From Desulfuromonadales bacterium (lineage in GTDB: Bacteria; Desulfobacterota; Desulfuromonadia; Desulfuromonadales; Syntrophotaleaceae): a stretch of 64,000 nt of DNA. The stretch spans positions 1 through 64,000 of the forward strand of contig JASKKK010000009.1 of the NCBI GenBank assembly GCA_030154185.1, written 5' to 3'. The notes under the pieces were generated by a model, which worked only from the letters and a program-made list of their open reading frames with translations, searched no databases and was not told the origin of the DNA. The position numbers and the translations under genes are program-made. Below, piece after piece: positions 19,998 through 30,228 of the stretch (the stretch's first letter is position 1; the number at the start of each line of letters is the position of its first letter).

Positions 19998-22685
19998 TTA
20001 CCGCTCTTTTCCTGACAACATCAACCGCTTACGCAGATAATCGAGCCCGAAAATCAACGGTATCCCCAACCAGGCCAGGGCATAAATCCGCCAGGATACC
20101 GCAGCGGTGCCGAGCACCGTCTGCAGAGGTGGTGCGTACAGCAGAGCCCAGCTGAAAATTATCTGGATGACGATCCCGGCCAACAGCAGATGGTTGCCAA
20201 GCAGCCCTCGATCAAGTCCGGACCTCCGTACATATCGCCTGCCGATCAGATTCCCGATCTGCATGAGCAAAATGGTGGCGAGAGCGATGCCCGTCGCCGA
20301 GCGATAGAGCGGATCGGACGCTCCAATATCCTGCCCGTAGTGCCAGCCTCCCTGCACCAGCACCAAAAAGAACAAACTCAAGGACCACAACGCCTCGAGC
20401 AGTCCTAAAAACAGGTAACTGTGACAAATAAGGCCCGGAGTCAACAAACCCTGTTCCCGAAGACGTGGCGGCCGATGCATGTCTTCCGGATCGGGCGGTT
20501 CCTGTCCCAGGGCCATGGACGGAATGATGTCGGTACCCAGGTCGATGGAAAGAATCTGAATCACGGTCAGCGCCAGAGGAACCGGCAACAGGATGTAGAT
20601 CAGGTAGGGCAGAATCTCCGGTCCGTTGCTGACCAAAACATAATTGGTGAATTTCCTGATGTTGGCGAAAACCGTGCGCCCCTCCGCCACGCCGGCGACG
20701 ATGGAGGCGAAATTGTCGTCCAGCAGGATGATCTGTGCCGAAGCTCGCGCCACATCGGTACCGCTGCGGCCCATGGCGATACCGACGTCGGCAGCCTTGA
20801 GGGCTGGCGCATCGTTGACGCCGTCCCCGGTCATGGCCACCAATTTGTCCATGGACTGCAGTGCGGCAACGATCTTCATTTTCTGCTCCGGGGTGGTGCG
20901 GGCGAAGATACAAACACCGCCCATCAGCTTGGCGATCAGCTCCTGCTCCGTCAATTGATCCAGAATATCGCCGGTCAGAATCCGCGCCGCATCACTCCCT
21001 TCGGAAACAATGTGGCTTTTACGCGCTACCGCCAGGGCGGTATCGGGGTGGTCGCCAGTGATCATAAGCACATCGATACCGGCTGCATGACAGGTATCCA
21101 CCGCCTCCGGAACCTCGGAACGCACCGGATCTTCTATGCCGAGAAATCCACTGAGAGTCAGCCCCTGCTCCAGCCGCTCCCGAGTGAGGTTTGTCACATC
21201 GTCGTTTTCGTCCAGCTTTCGCCAGGCCACGGCGATCACTCGCAATCCTGCCGCGGCCAGATGCCGCATGTGCGCTTCGGCCGCATCCAGCACCTCCGCG
21301 TCGGCCGACACCGTCCGGCCGTTGTCTCCCTCCACTGCCGACAGCAGCGGCCGCAAGGCTTCCCAGGCACCCTTGACCGCAAATATCCGCCGCCCCTGCC
21401 GGGAAAAAATGCCACCTGATCGACGCTTGTCCACATCAAAGGCAAAACCTTTGAGGATGTCCTCGCGTACCTCGGCGACATCGACCTTTCTTTCCCGACA
21501 GGCATGAGCGACCGCCACATCGAGCGGGTCGCCGCTGAAACCGTCCTCGGTGCGACGCACGAAAGACGCACCGAGAGCCAGTTCCAGCAATTTGCGTTGG
21601 GATTCCGAATCCCCCGGCGTATCCCGCGTGTCCATCGGGGAAAGATGGGTAATACGCAGTTGGTTGCAGGTCAGGGTCCCGGTCTTGTCGGTGCAGATGA
21701 CATGCACCGCGCCCATGGCCTCCACCGCGTTAAGCCCCTTGACGAGAACGTTTTTTCGTGCCATGCGCAGGCTGCCCATGGCCAGAGACAGGGTAAAGGT
21801 CGGCAACAGACCTTCCGGCACGTTGGCCACGATAATCCCCATCATGAACACCAGATTGACCCATAAGGATCGGCCGCTTAAAACACCGTAGGCAAAAAAG
21901 GCCAGACCCATGGCCGCGGCGATGATGGTGAGAACCCGGACCATATGCGCCGTTTCACGCTCGAGGGAGGACGGGCTGCGACGGATGACCTGGGACAGAT
22001 GGGCCAACTTGCCGAACTCGGTGCGTATGCCGGTGGCGAATACCACCCCCACCCCCTGTCCCTTGAGTACCGCGCAGCCGGCGAATACGATATTGCGGCT
22101 GTCGATAAGCCGACTCTTTACGGCATCCGCTACAAGGTTCACCGGCTTGGCCTCGCCGGTCAGAGGCGCATTGTTGGCCACCAGTTCCTCACATTCCACC
22201 AGTCGGGCATCCGCGGGAATACGGTCCCCCTCCGCTATCACCAACACATCGCCCGGGACCAGATCCTCCGCGAGGATGACGCAGACCGTGCCATCGCGCA
22301 CCACCTGCACCCGTTGAGGAAGAAACTGCTGCAGCGCCTGCATGGCCCGCTCGGCCCGATATTCCTGAATAAAGCTGAACAGAGCGTTGAGCAGCGCCAC
22401 CCCCGCCAGCGCCCAACCCAGCACGTTCATGCTTTCGCCCGGCTGAATACGGTCGGCCGCGAAACAGATCGCGGCGGAGACGAACAGCAGGATGGTGAAA
22501 AAATTGCTGAACTGCCGCGCCAGAGTCCGCGGCCATTTCCAGCGATCACGAACTTCGACCGTGTTGCGCCCGACCTCGCGCACGCGTTCTTCCACCTCGC
22601 CCGGAGTTAACCCCTCGCGCCGACTGCCCAAAAAACCGAAGACCTCATCGGGGATGAGCTGCTGGATTTGCCGCGTGTCGCTCAT
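19998..22685 (-). CDS. Cation-translocating P-type ATPase (P2 type)
   Basis: CTDKTGTLTCNQL phosphorylation motif; VAMTGDGVNDAPALKAADVGIAMG; PNVPEGLLP-type M4 region. Confidence 0.9.
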   Translation of the reverse strand: MSDTRQIQQLIPDEVFGFLGSRREGLTPGEVEERVREVGRNTVEVRDRWKWPRTLARQFSNFFTILLFVSAAICFAADRIQPGESMNVLGWALAGVALLNALFSFIQEYRAERAMQALQQFLPQRVQVVRDGTVCVILAEDLVPGDVLVIAEGDRIPADARLVECEELVANNAPLTGEAKPVNLVADAVKSRLIDSRNIVFAGCAVLKGQGVGVVFATGIRTEFGKLAHLSQVIRRSPSSLERETAHMVRVLTIIAAAMGLAFFAYGVLSGRSLWVNLVFMMGIIVANVPEGLLPTFTLSLAMGSLRMARKNVLVKGLNAVEAMGAVHVICTDKTGTLTCNQLRITHLSPMDTRDTPGDSESQRKLLELALGASFVRRTEDGFSGDPLDVAVAHACRERKVDVAEVREDILKGFAFDVDKRRSGGIFSRQGRRIFAVKGAWEALRPLLSAVEGDNGRTVSADAEVLDAAEAHMRHLAAAGLRVIAVAWRKLDENDDVTNLTRERLEQGLTLSGFLGIEDPVRSEVPEAVDTCHAAGIDVLMITGDHPDTALAVARKSHIVSEGSDAARILTGDILDQLTEQELIAKLMGGVCIFARTTPEQKMKIVAALQSMDKLVAMTGDGVNDAPALKAADVGIAMGRSGTDVARASAQIILLDDNFASIVAGVAEGRTVFANIRKFTNYVLVSNGPEILPYLIYILLPVPLALTVIQILSIDLGTDIIPSMALGQEPPDPEDMHRPPRLREQGLLTPGLICHSYLFLGLLEALWSLSLFFLVLVQGGWHYGQDIGASDPLYRSATGIALATILLMQIGNLIGRRYVRRSGLDRGLLGNHLLLAGIVIQIIFSWALLYAPPLQTVLGTAAVSWRIYALAWLGIPLIFGLDYLRKRLMLSGKER

Positions 22686-23527
22686 AGGCTTCGATATATC
22701 CCTACATCGCAAGGAGTACCGGCCAGCACCCGTTCCAGGGTATTGCCGTGCAGTAAACGATGTCCCATCGGTCGCTCCGTCGCTCCGAGCAGCAACATGC
22801 GAACTTTGAGGCGGCTGGCATGAATCAATACTTCACGCACCCAGTCATCGCAGATAGCTATCCGCCAGTCGAGATGAAACGAGCGACCGCCACGCCGGTG
22901 CTGAATCTCATCGGCAATCCCGGATAAATAACGTTCCCCTGCCTGCCGCATGGCCTCCCGACGCAACATGGATAGATGCGGCAAACGCAAAGGTCCGACC
23001 TGCAGACAACGCAACAGAAACAGTCTGTCGACCTCCGGCAGCAACAGACGGAAAAACGGCCAGACCGACTCGAAACCGCGAGGATGACCGGCCAGGGGCA
23101 GTAACAGGTCGCGCGGCGTGCCGAGCAGCCCGGGCTGCACCACCCGCAAAGCCAGCACCGGAAAATGCCCGGTGCGCAGCAGCTTTTCCGATATGGTCCC
23201 CGTCAGGAAGCGCCGCTGGCGGGAACGCACGCGGGTACCACATACCACGATATTTTCCGTACCTTCAGGGATCTGTCTCAGGAGGGTGAAGTAGACGCTT
23301 TTTTCCTCGGGCAGAACCTCCGTAAAACACTCGACCCCAAGAGCCTGCGATTCACGCTCGAGGCGCTGCAGCTTGACATGCAGCTGAGCATCCCCCACAT
23401 CGTTATCTCGCACATGCAGCACCGACAGAGCACTGCCTGTATGAGCCGCGAAACGCATGGCATAGCGCGATACCCAATCGCCGTTCAACGATCCGTCATA
23501 GGCCAGGATGATCATGTCTGCCCCCAT
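22682..23527 (-). CDS. Universal stress protein family, tandem USP-like
   Basis: MIILAYDGSLNGDWVSRYAMRFA; VRMLLLGATERPMGHRLLHGNTLERVLAGTPCDVGIY; stop overlaps ATPase start. Confidence 0.75.
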   Translation of the reverse strand: MGADMIILAYDGSLNGDWVSRYAMRFAAHTGSALSVLHVRDNDVGDAQLHVKLQRLERESQALGVECFTEVLPEEKSVYFTLLRQIPEGTENIVVCGTRVRSRQRRFLTGTISEKLLRTGHFPVLALRVVQPGLLGTPRDLLLPLAGHPRGFESVWPFFRLLLPEVDRLFLLRCLQVGPLRLPHLSMLRREAMRQAGERYLSGIADEIQHRRGGRSFHLDWRIAICDDWVREVLIHASRLKVRMLLLGATERPMGHRLLHGNTLERVLAGTPCDVGIYRSL

Positions 23528-23610
23528 TCGCTCACCTTGTCGCGGGATCAGATTCTAACCCAAGTATAGCAAGGGGATGGTTTTGAGCTATGAACTGGAA
23601 GTTAAAGGCG

Positions 23611-23645
23611 GTGATTAGTGACTGGTGACTGGTGACTGGTGGCAA
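23611..23645 (-). repeat. Degenerate heptanucleotide tandem repeat (gtgactg)n, reverse complement of the array at 52312
   Basis: gtgatta gtgactg gtgactg gtgactg gtggcaa. Confidence 0.85.
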
Positions 23646-23673
23646 GTGGGGCCTTTGGTCTTTATCCTGCCTT

Positions 23674-24933
23674 TCAGATTTCCGGCTCTATGTGCCGCGG
23701 ATCTTCGTAAAAATCGCGGTCGCGGCTGCGACCGGACCAGGTCGGAAGCAGGAGGGTGTAATTGCGGGTGGCACGCAGATCGAGGTCGAGCAGTGCACAA
23801 GCCAGGCGGAAAGTTTCGGAACCTGCCTGATAGGTACGTTTGAGCTGCGCATAAACGCGTGACAGATTGGTGATCAGGGGCAGTTTGCGGCGATTGCGAG
23901 CGGCACCGAGAAACGCTCGGCCGCGGGGACTGCTGCCGAGCAATCGCAGATACAAAGGACCGGCGCCCAACAGGTCATCCATCAAACCGGCACAGGCGTC
24001 GTTGAGGATATACATCAGGGTGCGCTGAATGCGGGTGCGGGTGAACTGGCGCACCTTCACCGCATCGACCAGCTGCCGCCACCCGCCGCTGACGGCGGCG
24101 GCATCCTTCAGACGGGCATCGAGACCGCTTTCGACCTGGTAGATGGTCTGCAAATGATCGCGTCCTCGAAAGATCTGCGCCAGCAACAGACGGTGCAGCA
24201 GATCGTCATCGGGTAACGATCGCTCGGCAAGGGACCGTCTCAGCACATTGGCGGAAGGCGACGGCAGCAGGTCGTCCACCGCCTTGTTTGCAGCGAGTTT
24301 TTTGCGGATACCGCTGGCGCTGGCGATCTTGTCGGAGGCCACCGCATCGTCGTGATAACCCGCACCGATACGCGTAACGGTAAAAGGCTGTATGACACTG
24401 CCGGTATTCTGCAGGGCACGCAGATATTCGATGCCAAGGATATTGTTGGGCTGGTGCAGAGGCAGCAACGAGGGATCGCCGCCGGATACTTCGGCGAGTA
24501 CCCGACTGCGAGCGGCGGCATGATGCATCCCCTGGCGCAACAGAGCGGCTGTTTTTCCACATATCTGCGCCTCGTGTTCGTCCAGCAGCAAAGCGCAGTG
24601 TTGAAGTTCCGCCAGATCGCCGGATTCGCTACCGAAACAGAGCGTCTCGACGCCAAGAGCTTCGAGACACTGTACTGCACCCCGTGCGAAATGGGGTGCG
24701 CTGGCACAGGCAAAAGCGAACGGCAACTCGACGACCACATCGACTCCGCAACGCAGCGCCATTTCGGCACGCAGCCACTTATCGAGCAAGGCCGGTTCGC
24801 CCCGCTGCAAAAAATGTCCGCTCATGACCGCCACCGCGACATCGGCACCGGCAGCCTTGCGGCTGGCCCGCAAATGGTGGAGGTGGCCGTTGTGAAACGG
24901 GTTGTATTCGGTGATCAAGCCGACCGCGCGCAT
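23674..24933 (-). CDS. tmcAL: tRNA(Met) cytidine acetate ligase-like nucleotidyltransferase (TmcAL/YlbM family)
   Basis: MRAVGLITEYNPFHNGHLHHL, VAVMSGHFLQRGEPALLDKWLRAEMAL, NNILGIEYLRAL. Confidence 0.88.
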   Translation of the reverse strand: MRAVGLITEYNPFHNGHLHHLRASRKAAGADVAVAVMSGHFLQRGEPALLDKWLRAEMALRCGVDVVVELPFAFACASAPHFARGAVQCLEALGVETLCFGSESGDLAELQHCALLLDEHEAQICGKTAALLRQGMHHAAARSRVLAEVSGGDPSLLPLHQPNNILGIEYLRALQNTGSVIQPFTVTRIGAGYHDDAVASDKIASASGIRKKLAANKAVDDLLPSPSANVLRRSLAERSLPDDDLLHRLLLAQIFRGRDHLQTIYQVESGLDARLKDAAAVSGGWRQLVDAVKVRQFTRTRIQRTLMYILNDACAGLMDDLLGAGPLYLRLLGSSPRGRAFLGAARNRRKLPLITNLSRVYAQLKRTYQAGSETFRLACALLDLDLRATRNYTLLLPTWSGRSRDRDFYEDPRHIEPEI

Positions 24934-25017
24934 GGCGGAGGTCCTTTTAAGTGTTGAGGCCCGAGGCGATTTTGGGCGTCGCCTTGGTTTTGTAAAGCCG
25001 TCTTTACCCAAAAACCG

Positions 25018-25101
25018 TTCACCACAGAGCACGCGGAGAAAGTCCTTTTTTCGGATTTGAGTTTGACGGGATCTCTGCGCTCTCTGCGAGCTCTGCGGTT
25101 A
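25018..25101. repeat. MITE-like imperfect inverted repeat
   Basis: accacagagcacgcggaga ... tctctgcgctctctgcgagctctgcggtt. Confidence 0.65.
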
Positions 25102-25131
25102 AAAATTTTTCTGCAGACGTGCAACGGCTGA

Positions 25132-25827
25132 TCAATCGAGCAATACCGGCAACCTCACGTCCACGCGATTTTCCTCTGCGGAGACCCGGCTGCGATAGGC
25201 CAGAATCTCCACCCCTTCGGCCTGGGCCTGACGCAGCAGTTGACCGTAGACGGGGTCGATTTCATCCGCGGGACAGAAAGCCTTCGCTTCGCCGCGTTGC
25301 ACCAGAAAAAAAATCACCGCCCGATACCCATCGTTGCGGGCCCGCATCAATTCATGCAGATGCTTCTGCCCGCGCAATGTCACCGCATCGGGGAAGCATG
25401 CCACGGCAGGACGACAGGTAAGAGTGACGTTTTTCACTTCGACCAGCGCCTTGCTATCGTCCTTTTCCAGCAAAAAATCGATGCGGCTTTCACCATAGGC
25501 ATGTTCCGGAGTCACCTGCCAGCCGATCAGTTCGGAGATCGCATCGCCTCGCAGGGCTTCCTCCACCACCCGATTGGTGCGATGTGTGTGGGTATCGACC
25601 CAGAAGCCTCCGACTTCGATCAGTTCCAGGGTGTAACCCAGCTTGCGCCGCGGATTGTCACTGCGCGAGACCAATACCCTATGTCCCGGCACGGCACACT
25701 GACGCATGCTGCCGGTATTGGGCGTATGCGCCGTTACCACCGAACCGTCGCCCAGTTCCACATCGGCGAGAAAACGCTTGTAGCGACGTACCAGGCGCCC
25801 TGGAATCAGCGGTGCGGGAAGCCTCAC
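25132..25827 (-). CDS. sfsA: Sugar fermentation stimulation protein homologue
   Basis: RYKRFLADVELGDGSVVTAHTPNTGSM, SRIDFLLEKDDSKALVEVKNVTL, DAVTLRGQKHLHEL. Confidence 0.92.
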   Translation of the reverse strand: MRLPAPLIPGRLVRRYKRFLADVELGDGSVVTAHTPNTGSMRQCAVPGHRVLVSRSDNPRRKLGYTLELIEVGGFWVDTHTHRTNRVVEEALRGDAISELIGWQVTPEHAYGESRIDFLLEKDDSKALVEVKNVTLTCRPAVACFPDAVTLRGQKHLHELMRARNDGYRAVIFFLVQRGEAKAFCPADEIDPVYGQLLRQAQAEGVEILAYRSRVSAEENRVDVRLPVLLD

Positions 25828-27032
25828 TCTTCCAGCTCCGCCATTTCCCACTCGGCGATACCGAGCAGGTAGAGGATGGAATCGAGACTCGGCTGGTTGA
25901 TGCGATATTGAGCCTGCTCGCGCACTCGAGCCTTGGCGTTGAAGGCGATACCGAGACCGGCCCTGCCGATCATGGGCAGATCGTTGGCACCGTCGCCGAT
26001 AGCGATGATCTGGCTCAGGGCGATCCCTTCGCGTCGAGCGATCTCCTCCAGCAGTTCGGCCTTGCGCTGACCGTCGACGATAGTGCCGCGAACCTCGCCG
26101 CTTACCTTACCGTTTTCGATGACCAGATCATTGGCATAGGCGTAATCGAGGCCGAGTTCTTCCTTGAGGCGGTCGGTAAAAAAGCTGAACCCGCCGGAAA
26201 TGACCGCCGTTTTGAACCCGAGCTGCCGCAGAACACGCACCAGATTCTTGGCTCCCGGGGTGAACGGCAAAGCGCGATAAACTTCCTCCAGCGCTTCGCT
26301 GGAAAGCCCTTTGAGAAGAGCCACCCGCTCGCAAAGGGCCTGCTGGAAATCGAGTTCGCCGTTCATGGCACGGTGGGTAATATCCGCCACCTGCTGCCCG
26401 ATACCGGCCAGTCGCGCCAATTCGTCGATAACCTCGACCTGGATCAGGGTCGAATCCATATCGAGCACCACCAGACGCTTGGCGCGGCGATAGAGGTTCT
26501 CTTTCTGCAGGGCGATATCGATGCCGAGACCGACGCCGGCATTGAGCAACTGACGGGTCAGTTCCTTGATATCGAGGCCGTCGGGAACGCTGATGACGAA
26601 TTCAACGCAGCGCAACCGGCCACGGGTAAGCTTATTGATGCGCTGGATGTTGACCCGCGCGACAGCCAGGGTGGCGCCGACCCGGGTCAGCACCTCGGCA
26701 TTGACTTCCGAGCCGAGCATGGTCAACACATACATGCAACCGGACTGACGCAGTTGATACGATTGGGGATCGACCGGCTCGAAATCGAGATCGAGGCCCA
26801 GTTCCTTGGCGCGAAACAGCAACTCCTTGAGCAGCGGTTTCTGATCGCGCATGCCCTCGGGCAGTTCGATAAGCACCGACAGCGAAACCATGGTATGCGC
26901 CACGCTCTGCTCTATATCGCAGATGCGCGCCCCTGACTCGGCGATACAACCGGCCACGGCGGCGATGATCCCGGCCCGGTCCGGACCCGTCATGGTCACC
27001 AGCACCATTTTATCTTCCATGCAAAACCTCAT
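25824..27032 (-). CDS. serB: Phosphoserine phosphatase with N-terminal ACT domains
   Basis: LVVLDMDSTLIQVEVIDELARLAG, AVISGGFSFFTDRLKEELGLDYAYAN, AIGDGANDLPMIGRAGLGIAFNAK. Confidence 0.93.
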   Translation of the reverse strand: MRFCMEDKMVLVTMTGPDRAGIIAAVAGCIAESGARICDIEQSVAHTMVSLSVLIELPEGMRDQKPLLKELLFRAKELGLDLDFEPVDPQSYQLRQSGCMYVLTMLGSEVNAEVLTRVGATLAVARVNIQRINKLTRGRLRCVEFVISVPDGLDIKELTRQLLNAGVGLGIDIALQKENLYRRAKRLVVLDMDSTLIQVEVIDELARLAGIGQQVADITHRAMNGELDFQQALCERVALLKGLSSEALEEVYRALPFTPGAKNLVRVLRQLGFKTAVISGGFSFFTDRLKEELGLDYAYANDLVIENGKVSGEVRGTIVDGQRKAELLEEIARREGIALSQIIAIGDGANDLPMIGRAGLGIAFNAKARVREQAQYRINQPSLDSILYLLGIAEWEMAELEE

Positions 27033-27092
27033 TTAATCGGGAAAAAGGGGGCCATTCTACCCCCAAATGCCGCACCCGGCAACCCCCTTGCT

Positions 27093-28322
27093 TTAGGCCA
27101 GGGCGGTCTCTCTCACCTGTCTGGCCAGCTCCCGGCCCCGCTGACGAACGAGTTTCAGATCATCCGTTCCGGGAGCCCCGCGAAACTCAACGGGATCAAG
27201 AAAACGCCAGTTCATCTTCTGGCGTTGGACAATTTCGTCCAGCTCCCGCTGTGCACCTCCGGACCAACCGAAGCTTCCCGTGCGGACCGCCAGTTTGCCT
27301 TTGACATGTTTGCGGCCGAGTTCGTCGAGGATAGCGGCCATGGGCGGAAACATCTGGAACTCGTAGGTGGGCATGGCCAGGGCGATGCCGGTCGACTCCC
27401 ACGCCGAGGCCAGAATATCGCCGATATGGCTCTGCGGCACCTGATAGGCGACCGTCTCCACGCCTTCATCGGCGATCCCTTCCAGCAGCGGGGTCACGGT
27501 CTTCTGGGTATTGCCGTACATGCTGCCCCACAGAACCGTCACCAGGGGCCTGGCCGGGCCTTTGGCATAGGAAGCGAGACGCTCGTAAAGGTTGACGATG
27601 CGGTCGGGGTCTCGACGCCAGACAGGGCCATGTCCGGGCGCGACGATGCGGACATCCAGAGCCCTGACCTTGGCGATGGCCTTGTCCACAGCCATCGAAA
27701 AGCGCCCGACGATATTGGCATAGTAGCGCAGTGCCTCACGTTCGAAAAAATCAAGACGGGTCTCGTCGAGCTGATCGTCGTAGAGGGCCTGGTCAACGGC
27801 GCCAAAGGTGCCGAAGGCATCGCAACACATAAGGGTGCCGGTGGACGGTTCAAAGGTCACCATGGTATCGGGCCAGTGAACATTGGGGGTTTCCTCGAAC
27901 ACCAGCTTTTTGCCATTGCCCAGATCGACACTGTCGCCCGACTTGACCACCCGGCACGGCACATCCAGATCGTAAAACGCTTTGGCCAGTTCCAGACCCT
28001 TGGCGGTGATCAGCACCTCGAAATCGCGAGTCATGGACGAAAAGGACCGCAGCCAGCCGGTGTGGTCCGGCTCGGTGTGATTGATGACGACATAGCGGAT
28101 ATTCTCAGCCTTCACTCCCAATTGGTCGAACTGGGCGTAGAGAGTTTCGGGCACTCCGTCCCAATCGCAGACGCCGTCGATAATCGCCACGTCCCTGCCC
28201 TTTACCAGGTAGGAATTCATCGAGGCACCGTGCGGCAGGGGCCATATCCCCTCAAAAAGCATATCGGAACCGATATTGGCGGAAAGTCGAAATATTCCTT
28301 CGGCAACTTCGCTTGCTTTCAT
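27093..28322 (-). CDS. A-type flavodiiron protein (FprA)
   Basis: NSYLVKGRDVAIIDG, HTEPDHTGW, CDAFG, VTVLWGSMYGNTQKT flavodoxin motif. Confidence 0.93.
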   Translation of the reverse strand: MKASEVAEGIFRLSANIGSDMLFEGIWPLPHGASMNSYLVKGRDVAIIDGVCDWDGVPETLYAQFDQLGVKAENIRYVVINHTEPDHTGWLRSFSSMTRDFEVLITAKGLELAKAFYDLDVPCRVVKSGDSVDLGNGKKLVFEETPNVHWPDTMVTFEPSTGTLMCCDAFGTFGAVDQALYDDQLDETRLDFFEREALRYYANIVGRFSMAVDKAIAKVRALDVRIVAPGHGPVWRRDPDRIVNLYERLASYAKGPARPLVTVLWGSMYGNTQKTVTPLLEGIADEGVETVAYQVPQSHIGDILASAWESTGIALAMPTYEFQMFPPMAAILDELGRKHVKGKLAVRTGSFGWSGGAQRELDEIVQRQKMNWRFLDPVEFRGAPGTDDLKLVRQRGRELARQVRETALA

Positions 28323-28362
28323 ATCATCCTCCTTTTTCTATTTGCGCTCCGGGATACAATCT

Positions 28363-28743
28363 TCACAGGAAACTATCCTTATCGGGCAAACTTATCCAGC
28401 CCTGGTGCGCCAGCCATATGATCAACCCCGTGTACAGACAGGCAATCCAGAAATTCCGCCAGAAGGTTTTACGAAAATCCTTTTGCCCGCTAACGGTTAA
28501 CGACCGTTTGAATCCAATATGCATGAGCATGAAACCGGCAACGTTGGTGATCCAGTAACCGATCACCAGGGCCGGGATGAAGAGCTTTTCGCTGATCCGT
28601 CCCAGGGGCCAGGCCAAAAGATAAGCCAGCGGGATATTGACCAGCAGATCGTTCCACCAGGAAAGCGGAGACAGTATGAAACCTATCGCGGTCAGCAGCC
28701 AGCCGCCTAACCTGCGTTTGCCGGGTCGCCAACGAAATCGCAT
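28363..28743 (-). CDS. Small polytopic membrane protein, uncharacterised
   Basis: About 3 hydrophobic segments; ATG at 28743. Confidence 0.6.
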   Translation of the reverse strand: MRFRWRPGKRRLGGWLLTAIGFILSPLSWWNDLLVNIPLAYLLAWPLGRISEKLFIPALVIGYWITNVAGFMLMHIGFKRSLTVSGQKDFRKTFWRNFWIACLYTGLIIWLAHQGWISLPDKDSFL

Positions 28744-28933
28744 CGCGTCCCTTCCCGGGCCGCCGACAGTCGGCGGGACAATCCGCACCGACGCGCGCAT
28801 GCCCTTCGATTCAGCATAACGCAACAGCAAAGAGCATGGCAATTAGTCAGAAGCCGTATACCCTCACCTTGCCCGCCGGATTCCATAGAATTCGGTTTGG
28901 TCGTCCCTTAACCATAAGGTTCTCGGCTTAAAA

Positions 28934-28964
28934 CAAAAAAAAGGCAGTATAAACTGCCTTTTTC
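28934..28964 (-). terminator. Rho-independent terminator downstream of 29006-29152
   Basis: aaaaaaaaaggcagtataaactgcctttttccc. Confidence 0.8.
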
Positions 28965-29005
28965 CCATTCATTATATTCATTATATTCAACGATGTGTAT
29001 CGAAC

Positions 29006-29152
29006 TCAGGCATCCGAAGGAACGTTGAACTCATACCCGCAGGCAGGGCACTTTACGGCTTCGCCTTCATGCATCGTCCCACCGGTGGTAGCACAGCCCG
29101 CCAGCACAAAAGCCATCAGGAGGATCCCCAGCAAAGTTTTGATGTATTTCAT
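29006..29152 (-). CDS. 48-aa lipoprotein with CPxCG zinc-ribbon half
   Basis: MKYIKTLLGILLMAFVLAGCATTGGTMHEGEAVKCPACGYEFNVPSDA; lipobox LAGC; RBS and terminator present. Confidence 0.7.
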   Translation of the reverse strand: MKYIKTLLGILLMAFVLAGCATTGGTMHEGEAVKCPACGYEFNVPSDA

Positions 29153-29270
29153 TTTCTCGTCTCCTTCCTTCGAGGTGAGGAGGTACCCGTTTGCCTCCAG
29201 GCAAACCTTCACATCGGCTATACTGTCTATAGTATACTTCAAAACTCGCTTGCTGCACAAAAAACCGCCT

Positions 29271-29501
29271 TTAGCCGGTGATCCAGGGCTTACAAACCAA
29301 TTCTCCCTCTCGGGCCGGCCGCCCGCAGATTCCGCAGACGAACGGCAACCGCTCCCGCATCTCGTCACACATGTTGCCTCGTTCTGGAGCCGTTCCGCAG
29401 TAAGCCTCTTTGCCTTGTCGTTTCCGGGGGGAGCACAGATCTTCTCCGAACCGGGACACGACACCACAGCGCCTGCATTCATAGAGTGCATCCACAGCCA
29501 T
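29271..29501 (-). CDS. Small zinc-ribbon-like protein
   Basis: 76 aa; CRRCG...C...C...C...CGICG..C. Confidence 0.5.
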   Translation of the reverse strand: MAVDALYECRRCGVVSRFGEDLCSPRKRQGKEAYCGTAPERGNMCDEMRERLPFVCGICGRPAREGELVCKPWITG

Positions 29502-29547
29502 TCTCCTTTCCGTCTTCCCTTATCAAAAAGCTTTTACGTCTTATTAT

Positions 29548-30228
29548 TCAGACGTTTTGACTCTTCTTTATACGAGTATATTCTAGCATGTCAGGCAGAT
29601 GCAGAACCAAGTCGGCAGGACGGTTCAACAGCATATCGGGACATGCGGCGGCGAGTTCCTCTCTCGAACCATATCCCCAGAGAACAGCCACCGAAAGCAA
29701 TCCGTTGGCCTTAGCGGCATGTACATCGACATCCCGATCCCCGAACATTGCAGCGAAATGCGGTATCTCACCAGAGAAAAGCAGCGCGGCCAATTGCTGC
29801 TCTTTTTGGACGCCGACGTCCCCACCGCTGACAAAACGGAAATAATGACGGATGCCGAAATTCTCCAGGATCCGTTCGGCAAAATCTCGGCGTTTCGAGG
29901 TACAGATCCCCATGCGGAGGCCTCTTTCGGACAATTGACCGAGAGCTTTCGGAATTCCGGGGTAAAGACGGTTTTCCAGGTATCCGAGTTCGGCGTAGCA
30001 TTCTCGATATCCGGCAACCAGGGCGGCAATACTCTCCGGATCTTCGGTACCGATGATGTCGGCGAATATGTTATCGAGGGGCGGCCCTATATACCGGCCG
30101 ATCCGTTCATGTGAAACAGGAGGGTACCCAAGGCTTTGAAGGGCGTGATTAAGGGAGCGTTCGATGCCGACAGCAGGATCACTGAGGGTGCCGTCGAGAT
30201 CGAAGATGAAAAATCTGTCGGTTAGCAT
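29548..30228 (-). CDS. HAD-superfamily phosphatase (phosphoglycolate phosphatase-like)
   Basis: FFIFDLDGTLSDPAVGIERSLNHAL; CTSKRR; MFGDRDVDVHAAKANG. Confidence 0.88.
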   Translation of the reverse strand: MLTDRFFIFDLDGTLSDPAVGIERSLNHALQSLGYPPVSHERIGRYIGPPLDNIFADIIGTEDPESIAALVAGYRECYAELGYLENRLYPGIPKALGQLSERGLRMGICTSKRRDFAERILENFGIRHYFRFVSGGDVGVQKEQQLAALLFSGEIPHFAAMFGDRDVDVHAAKANGLLSVAVLWGYGSREELAAACPDMLLNRPADLVLHLPDMLEYTRIKKSQNV

